The notes below the pieces were generated by a model that saw only the letters and a program-made list of their open reading frames with translations, made no database searches and had not been told where the DNA came from. A DNA stretch of 64,000 nucleotides from Treponema parvum (lineage in GTDB: Bacteria; Spirochaetota; Spirochaetia; Treponematales; Treponemataceae): positions 2,232,001 through 2,296,000 of the forward strand of contig NZ_CP054142.1 in the NCBI RefSeq assembly GCF_017893965.1. The letters are read 5' to 3'. A program made the position numbers and the translations under genes. Positions 59,711-64,000 of this stretch are shown piece by piece. The stretch's first letter is position 1. Every line of letters starts with the position of its first letter.

Positions 59711-60965
59711 AAATTTTTTTTGCACGCTTATACCGCTGTTTTTGTCCGCTTTTTTATCGGTTTCATGTAAAAACGCATCCAAGGAAACTGTGGTCATTTG
59801 GACGAACAGAAGCGAATTCGTTCCTTATTCTGAAGTCTTTAACACCCAACAAAACAAAATAAAGGTTCTTATAGTTTACAAGGCGAATCCCGCAGACTCT
59901 CTTCCCGCCGTAAAAGACGAAGTTCCTCCCGACATAGTGGTCGGAAGTCTTTTGCGTACCGAAAGAAAACGAAAGCAATTCCGTTCCCTTAACTACATGT
60001 TTACAACCGGCGAAATAAGCGAAAGCTTGTTTTACGACAACCTGCTTGACAGCTGCCGTAAAGGCGACACTATTTACCAGATTCCGGTAAGTTTTAACGC
60101 TCCCGCGGCCGTTTTTTCCGTTGATAACTCGGATTTTGTAAAAGAGGATTATATGCTTTCGCCGGATCAGATACAGGCTGCCGGCGCCTTATACAATCAA
60201 AAAAATAAAAACAACCTTTACACAAAGATGGGATTCGCTCCCCAATGGTATCCGGAATTCCTTTATCTTATGGCAAGAATGAATTCCGGAAAATTCACGG
60301 AATCCGGAAATTCCTTTTCATGGAACAATACAGAACTCAACAATACCATAAATGTCCTCAGGAATTGGACGAACGGGACGAACACTTCCCCGGCCGACGA
60401 AAAAGATTTTGCCTTTAAATATCTTTACACGCCGCCTTATAAACAAGTTCTGTCAAAACACTGCCTGTTTGCCTTTATGACAAGCGACAAACTTTTTGCG
60501 CTTTCTGAAGAGCAGCTTGAAGCCGTAGACTTCAGATGGATACATAAAAACAACAAGATCCCCGTGGACGATTCCATGGTAACGTTGGGTCTTTATCGGC
60601 ACGCTCCGAACAAAAACAATGCCGAGCAATTTATAAAGTGGTTTTTTACGGAAAAAGCGCAAAAAGCGATGCTGGAACACGTGCGCGAAATGAATCTTAA
60701 CACTTCTACGTTCGGCATATCGGGGGGATTTTCTACGCTCAAAAATGTAAACGAACGGATATTCCCGACATATTACCTGGCGCTACTTTCCAACATTCCC
60801 GTGGGAGAATATCTGGAGGCTCCTTCCGTGCTGCCGCTGCGGTGGGAAAGCCTAAAAGAGAGGGTGATAATACCTTATCTGTACGACGCCGTAAATTCTC
60901 CGCCGGGATCCAACATACGCACGATCGAAGAAAGAATCGGCGATTGGAGCAAACAGTTCTTTTAA
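59682..60965 (+). CDS. family 1 extracellular solute-binding lipoprotein
   Basis: A 427-residue lipoprotein with lipobox LSVSC (Cys29). The fold resembles sugar-type ABC substrate-binding proteins: VVIWTNRSEFVPYSEVFN, an early hinge strand PDIVVGSLL, IYQIPVSFNAPAAVFSVDN, and aromatic residues for a sugar stack (PQWYPEFLYLM, SFSWNNTELN). The C-terminal helix is AEQFIKWFFTEKAQKAML. No transporter genes are adjacent. It starts within the aminotransferase gene, 29 bases before its stop, so the two are translationally coupled. The ligand is unknown. Confidence 0.75.
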   Translation: MKLQRALRIKNFFCTLIPLFLSAFLSVSCKNASKETVVIWTNRSEFVPYSEVFNTQQNKIKVLIVYKANPADSLPAVKDEVPPDIVVGSLLRTERKRKQFRSLNYMFTTGEISESLFYDNLLDSCRKGDTIYQIPVSFNAPAAVFSVDNSDFVKEDYMLSPDQIQAAGALYNQKNKNNLYTKMGFAPQWYPEFLYLMARMNSGKFTESGNSFSWNNTELNNTINVLRNWTNGTNTSPADEKDFAFKYLYTPPYKQVLSKHCLFAFMTSDKLFALSEEQLEAVDFRWIHKNNKIPVDDSMVTLGLYRHAPNKNNAEQFIKWFFTEKAQKAMLEHVREMNLNTSTFGISGGFSTLKNVNERIFPTYYLALLSNIPVGEYLEAPSVLPLRWESLKERVIIPYLYDAVNSPPGSNIRTIEERIGDWSKQFF

Positions 60966-60990
60966 GGCGAATGTCAGAGTTTCAAACATT

Positions 60991-61020
60991 TAAATTGAAC
61001 GTCTGAAATAGCGCCGTTCA
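60991..61020 (+). repeat. hairpin 4 remnant of the four-hairpin element
   Basis: TAAATTGAACG and a decayed CGTTCA arm with CTGAAATAGCG between, the same core as in copy E1 in reverse. No other modules follow. The interval to 61172 shows no gene. Confidence 0.5.
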
Positions 61021-61172
61021 GTCAGTGGCTGAAAACCGATGGACTTTTATTAAACTTTTCATAATTTTTTCCGAAAATATAGGCAGAGGGTTCGGTTTGT
61101 CCGAAAAAATGAAGTTTTGGACAGACATGTAAAGATTTTGCTCTGCGCTCAGCGCGGATTTCGGAGAGCGTT

Positions 61173-61565
61173 ATGATTTCAAACATTCGTTCGTTAAACG
61201 CCTACTCGTACAGCGGATTGTCCCGTTCCGGAGGAACTGCGGGAAAACTCTATGTGCCCGTAAATCCTTCTTCCGTAATCTACGCGCAATTCAGCCATAT
61301 CTCAGGCATAGCCGCAAGAAAAGGACAAAACGGCGTTTCCATAAATAAAATCCAAATCCTAAATACTTTGATCGATAATCTTAATAAAATAAAAAGTGGA
61401 AATTTTCCGAAAGCGGATTCTACAATGAGCGAAGCCCAAGCCGAAGTTCTCATAAAAAATTATCAGAGTCAGATACGGTCGGCGGCGGAAACGGCAAATG
61501 CGGCTCCGTACGCGCTTGCAGGCGTACAGCCCCAGGCAGGCGCTCTTTTTTCTATCGATGTCTAA
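61173..61565 (+). CDS. small protein of unknown function
   Basis: A 130-residue protein without signal peptide. It starts MISNIRSLNAYSYSGLSRSGG and has a helical centre (INKIQILNTLIDNLNKIKSG; SEAQAEVLIKNYQSQIRSAAETANA) and an Ala/Gly-rich end. The start has GGAG seven bases upstream and the length is well above chance in this region. I do not recognise the family; the disordered N-terminus plus helical pair might be a small structural or secretion-chaperone-like protein, which is guesswork. It stands alone between a plus-strand lipoprotein and the minus-strand permease. Confidence 0.55.
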   Translation: MISNIRSLNAYSYSGLSRSGGTAGKLYVPVNPSSVIYAQFSHISGIAARKGQNGVSINKIQILNTLIDNLNKIKSGNFPKADSTMSEAQAEVLIKNYQSQIRSAAETANAAPYALAGVQPQAGALFSIDV

Positions 61566-61585
61566 AAAAAAGCCTTACCGCAATT

Positions 61586-62902
61586 TTAAAGCATGCCGTA
61601 CAATACCCACAAAAGAATCGAAGACGCGCCAGTAGTTATCAGAGTAAAAGAGACGCCGACCTTTATCCATTTAAAAAAACTTACGTGGCGGCCTTCTTTT
61701 TTGAGTATTCCTATAGCCACCACATTTGCGCTTGCCCCGAAAGGCGTAAGGTTCCCGCCGAGACAAGAACCTACCAGCAGCGCAAACATATAAAGCTCCG
61801 GCAACACATTCATCCCGTGCGCAAGAGCCTGTGCTACCGGCAGCATTCCGATTATATAAGGAACGTTATCTATAAATCCGCTTATCAAAATCGACACGAA
61901 CAGGATGAGCATAAAGCCTGAGAACTTATTTCCTCTTGTGATCTTGCTTAAAAAAGCCGCAAAGTCGTCAAGGAGCCCGATCTCCGCTACGGCGCCCACA
62001 ACAATAAAAATGCCGATCAAAAACGTTATCGTTTCCCAATCGAGCCCTTTTACAAGGGTTACGACGTCTCGGGCGCTTTTCTTTTGTGTGACTTTAAACC
62101 AAACTATGCCTGCGACGCCCAAAAACAGAACTAGCAAGCCGGACAAAAACTCCGGCCCCGCATGCGACAAAGAAAGCAAGGCCAGCCCCAATATCATTGC
62201 ACCCAAGAGAATTCCCGGAAAATACGATACGACGGCTTGCTTTTCGGTCGAAACGCTCTCTTTGTTTTTGGAAAAATAAGTATAAAAAAATGCGCAGCCT
62301 GCGAGCATTCCCGTCTGCACGATAAAAAATATGGACGGTCTGCCTTCATGAAAGAAAAAGTCGTTAAAATTATATCCGGCAAAGGAAGCGAAGATCATGG
62401 AAGGCGGATCGCCTATTAAAGTGGCCGTTCCTTCAAGATTCGACATTACGGCAAGCCCTATCATAAAATATGTGGGATCCGCTTTAAGTTTGCGGCACAG
62501 CGCAAGCGCAATAGGGGCCATAACAAGGACGGTCGCCACGTTTTCCGCAAAGATTGAAATTATCCCGGTCATAACAAGGATGAGTATTATGGCTATTCCC
62601 GTATTCGGCGCGCTGTCGATAAGTATGTCCGCTATGCGCGTGGGAATTTGCGAATAGATAAAAAGAGACGCAATGATCATGCTGCCTACATATATCATAA
62701 GCACGTTCCAATTAACCACGCGTGTAAACACATAAGAGAGCGTTTCCCCTGTGTTGACTCCGCCGAAGATGCTTTGGGGAATAAAAACGCTCGCCGCCGT
62801 AACTATGAGAGCCGCCACCGCGGTTATTAGGCTTTTTTTCCCTTGAAATGCAATGATGAGCGCGTACATAACGAGCGCAAGCGTTAGCACAAAAATTTTC
62901 AT
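61586..62902 (-). CDS. ArsB/OCA2-type (COG1055-like) membrane permease under riboswitch control
   Basis: A 438-residue integral membrane protein with about eleven hydrophobic segments. Two duplicated family motifs are present: EGTATLIGDPPSMIFAS near residues 158-174 and CLGGNLTPFGASANVVAIG near 390-408. These are hallmarks of the ion transporter superfamily (ArsB, NhaD, human OCA2 P protein). ArsB-type genes normally sit with arsR or arsA; none is present. Instead a complete yybP-ykoY-type riboswitch with terminator lies in the leader, a class that senses Mn2+ and controls Mn export or homeostasis genes. An Mn2+-linked role is therefore the best inference. The start follows AAGGAGA. Confidence 0.88.
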   Translation of the reverse strand: MKIFVLTLALVMYALIIAFQGKKSLITAVAALIVTAASVFIPQSIFGGVNTGETLSYVFTRVVNWNVLMIYVGSMIIASLFIYSQIPTRIADILIDSAPNTGIAIILILVMTGIISIFAENVATVLVMAPIALALCRKLKADPTYFMIGLAVMSNLEGTATLIGDPPSMIFASFAGYNFNDFFFHEGRPSIFFIVQTGMLAGCAFFYTYFSKNKESVSTEKQAVVSYFPGILLGAMILGLALLSLSHAGPEFLSGLLVLFLGVAGIVWFKVTQKKSARDVVTLVKGLDWETITFLIGIFIVVGAVAEIGLLDDFAAFLSKITRGNKFSGFMLILFVSILISGFIDNVPYIIGMLPVAQALAHGMNVLPELYMFALLVGSCLGGNLTPFGASANVVAIGILKKEGRHVSFFKWIKVGVSFTLITTGASSILLWVLYGML

Positions 62903-62983
62903 ATTACCGTCTCCTTACAAAATTCGCGACGTTTGCGCAGCAAACTCACATTTCAAGCGCCGCCATGAAACAGCGGCAAAAAT

Positions 62984-63046
62984 ATAAAAAAAGACCTTTT
63001 ATCCAAAACCGCATACAAACGCAAACGATTTTAGACAAAAGGTCTT
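62984..63046 (-). terminator. riboswitch intrinsic terminator
   Basis: Minus strand: AAGACCTTTTGTCTAAAATCG pairs with CGGTTTTGGATAAAAGGTCTT, arms at 63046-63026 and 63011-62991, followed by a run of seven T. The 5' arm includes CCTTTTG (63042-63036), the closing strand of the aptamer's P1 helix, so terminator and aptamer exclude each other. Ligand-stabilised P1 would prevent termination: an ON switch. Confidence 0.85.
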
Positions 63047-63135
63047 GTTACCGGCTTGTAAGCCGGGCGGCGGAACCAGGTTACTCTTTGTAACCGGGTA
63101 TGTTGATTCCGCAGAAAAAACTACTCCCCGTTTTG
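63036..63135 (-). promoter_or_regulatory. yybP-ykoY (manganese) riboswitch aptamer
   Basis: On the minus strand the 100 bases start CAAAACGGGGAGTAG; GGGGAGTAG is the invariant L1 segment of the class. P1 forms between CAAAA-GG (63135-63131 and 63129-63128) and CCTTTTG (63042-63036) with one bulged C. A hairpin GCGGAA..TTCCGC carries the conserved TCAACATAC internal loop (complement of 63097-63106) capped by GGTTAC/GTAACC. A hairpin CCGGCTT/AAGCCGG follows, and then the typical AACAAGACC leading into P1. P2 appears to be absent, replaced by a U-rich link. It controls the downstream permease. Confidence 0.85.
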
Positions 63136-63145
63136 CTTTATAAAA

Positions 63146-63175
63146 ACTATAACAGCACAAAAGGGCTCAGGTCAA
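63146..63175 (-). promoter_or_regulatory. sigma-70 promoter of the riboswitch-permease unit
   Basis: Minus strand: TTGACC (63175-63170), 18-base spacer, TATAGT (63151-63146). Transcription would begin near 63139, only a few bases before the aptamer's P1, as expected for a riboswitch leader. Confidence 0.65.
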
Positions 63176-63251
63176 GCGTTTTTTACAAACTAAGCGACGC
63201 AAGAGCACCGGGGAAACATCGTAAACTACCGTTGAATATAAAAAACGACTA

Positions 63252-63272
63252 CACTCCCGGCAGCGTCCTGCC
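63252..63272 (+). repeat. dispersed GC-rich repeat, copy 3
   Basis: Starts CACTCCCGGCAGCG, ends TCCTGCC; identical to the reverse of 17610-17630. Followed by GCCAGCCGCGGCTG, also shared with the first copy. The surrounding 63176-63492 interval holds no gene. Confidence 0.55.
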
Positions 63273-63492
63273 GCCAGCCGCGGCTGACCGTAATAGGTAT
63301 CGGACTGCGCTCGCTTTCTTCCGAAAAGCTCGCTTGCCAACGGTCAGAGCGGCTCTGCGTCAGTTCCCGCTGCCTCGCGTTCCATCGTTTTCTTTATGCC
63401 GATGCTTGTTTCATAATCATACAACCCCGGTGCTCTTGCCAAAAATCAGAAACGCCTGTCCGCCCTGATTTGATATATTTAAGAAAACGTCA

Positions 63493-63521
63493 TTGAATAA
63501 CAAAAAGAAAACCTGTATTAT
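63493..63521 (+). promoter_or_regulatory. sigma-70 promoter for pckG
   Basis: TTGAAT at 63493-63498, 17-base spacer, TATTAT at 63516-63521. The predicted transcript starts near 63528, leaving an unusually long leader of about 137 bases before the ATG at 63665. Confidence 0.55.
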
Positions 63522-63588
63522 CTATAGCGGTCAGCGTTTGCTGTAAAGTATTTTTAGGAAATAAAAGGCTTTGTAAAGTTTTTTATTT

Positions 63589-63637
63589 GTAATCGGAATG
63601 ACAAAATATTTTGATTACCGCCGGACAATTTTCGGCG
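63589..63637 (+). promoter_or_regulatory. structured pckG leader
   Basis: Two adjacent stems, GTAATC/GATTAC (63589-63618) and CGCCG/CGGCG (63619-63637), between the promoter and the Shine-Dalgarno GAAGGAG. No known riboswitch motif is recognised. It may affect translation or stability. Confidence 0.35.
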
Positions 63638-63664
63638 ATTCAGATAATTTTTGAAGGAGTTTAT

Positions 63665-64000
63665 ATGACTATCAATGACATCAAACATCCAAAACTTAAG
63701 GCTTGGATCGAAGAATGTGCAAAGATGTGCGAACCGGACGATATCTATCTGTGCGACGGTTCCAAGGCGGAATACGACCGCCTTATGAAAAAATGCGTCG
63801 ACGCGGGGCTTGCCACTCCGCTTGCAAAAAAGCCCAACAGTTTTTTGTTCCGCTCGCTCCCGTCGGATGTAGCCCGCGTTGAAAACCGTACCTTTATTTC
63901 TTCAGTTAAAGAAGAAGACGCCGGTCCTACAAATCACTGGATAGATCCCAAAGAATTAAAGGCGACTATGCGCGGATTGTACAAGGGCTGCATGCACGGA
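63665..64000 (+). CDS. pckG: phosphoenolpyruvate carboxykinase (GTP), N-terminal part (cut by window end)
   Basis: The GTP-dependent enzyme interconverts oxaloacetate and PEP; in anaerobes it often runs in the carboxylating direction toward succinate. The 112 visible residues match the family's N-terminus: LKAWIEECAKMCEPDDIYLCDGS, a segment EYDRLMKKCVDAGLATPL, VENRTFIS with the conserved Arg, and NHWIDPKELKATM.GLYKGCMHG, the highly conserved segment before the active site. The start follows GAAGGAG. If run toward oxaloacetate it would feed the fumarate branch, matching the fumarate-reductase-like lipoprotein at the other end of the window, which is inference. Confidence 0.95.
   Translation, partial: MTINDIKHPKLKAWIEECAKMCEPDDIYLCDGSKAEYDRLMKKCVDAGLATPLAKKPNSFLFRSLPSDVARVENRTFISSVKEEDAGPTNHWIDPKELKATMRGLYKGCMHG

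Noticed and set aside
62903..63140. SRP RNA, 6S RNA or tmRNA
   Set aside because: The structured region lacks the GGTCAGG..GGAAGCAGCC core of SRP RNA and any tmRNA tag frame. GGGGAGTAG, TCAACATAC and the P1-terminator competition fit the yybP-ykoY riboswitch instead.
1..64000. tRNA and rRNA genes
   Set aside because: I scanned intergenic stretches for GTTCGANTCC-type T-loops and CCA ends and saw none that closes an acceptor stem.

Overview
The window looks like a chromosomal segment of a Treponema-type spirochaete. This rests on the protein set: a short AlaS, rubredoxin plus superoxide reductase, a DksA-like/IF-1/DnaJ cluster, a full Bat operon, many lipoproteins with loose spirochaetal lipoboxes, and Rpn/PD-(D/E)XK family proteins that this genus carries in many copies. 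The anaerobic traits (acetate kinase, PEP carboxykinase, superoxide reductase instead of dismutase, an extracytoplasmic fumarate-reductase-like flavoprotein) fit a host-associated fermenter. Family names come from reading the sequence; no database was searched.

Layout. 1-3.7 kb: 3' end of guaB, a flavoprotein lipoprotein and a Gfo/Idh oxidoreductase. 3.7-11.5 kb: dnaE, a YggT protein and recG, converging on a sigma-70 family gene, then groES. 11.8-19.2 kb, mostly minus strand: a SurA-like protein, nusB and a TPR lipoprotein, then alaS and a secreted protein. 19.4-22.6 kb: rubredoxin, superoxide reductase, ogt and thrS. 22.7-28.9 kb: a beta-barrel candidate, two lipoproteins, rnhA, cdd and ilvC. 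28.9-34.7 kb is an accessory, repeat-rich stretch with tandem repeats, a DUF4469-type protein, an InlB/BspA-like lipoprotein, an octanucleotide array and a broken Rpn gene. 34.7-48.8 kb: a DUF4349 lipoprotein, two treponemal proteins of unknown function, a peptide-binding protein, ackA, kduI-kduD, an intact Rpn gene, a DJ-1 protein, a REC/STAS-like/REC regulator with a sensorless hybrid kinase, and a PHP phosphatase. 48.8-58.3 kb: dksA-like, infA, a J-domain protein, Smr and the Bat operon. 58.4-64 kb: an aminotransferase, a solute-binding lipoprotein, a riboswitch-controlled permease and the 5' end of pckG.

Three non-coding signals stand out. (1) A modular element of four consecutive hairpins, about 135 bp, occurs in five full copies and several decayed ones. 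Its stem sequences differ between copies but pairing is kept. Where it precedes a gene it runs hairpin 4-3-2-1, then Shine-Dalgarno, then start codon. One copy has split an Rpn gene. (2) A yybP-ykoY-type (manganese) riboswitch with a full promoter, aptamer and competing terminator sits ahead of an ArsB/OCA2-type permease, which suggests an unrecognised Mn2+-linked transporter. (3) Several genes without a Shine-Dalgarno have a -10 box ending 5-9 nt before the start codon, which implies leaderless mRNAs (dnaE, alaS, an oxidoreductase, an aminotransferase, a response regulator, a DJ-1 protein).
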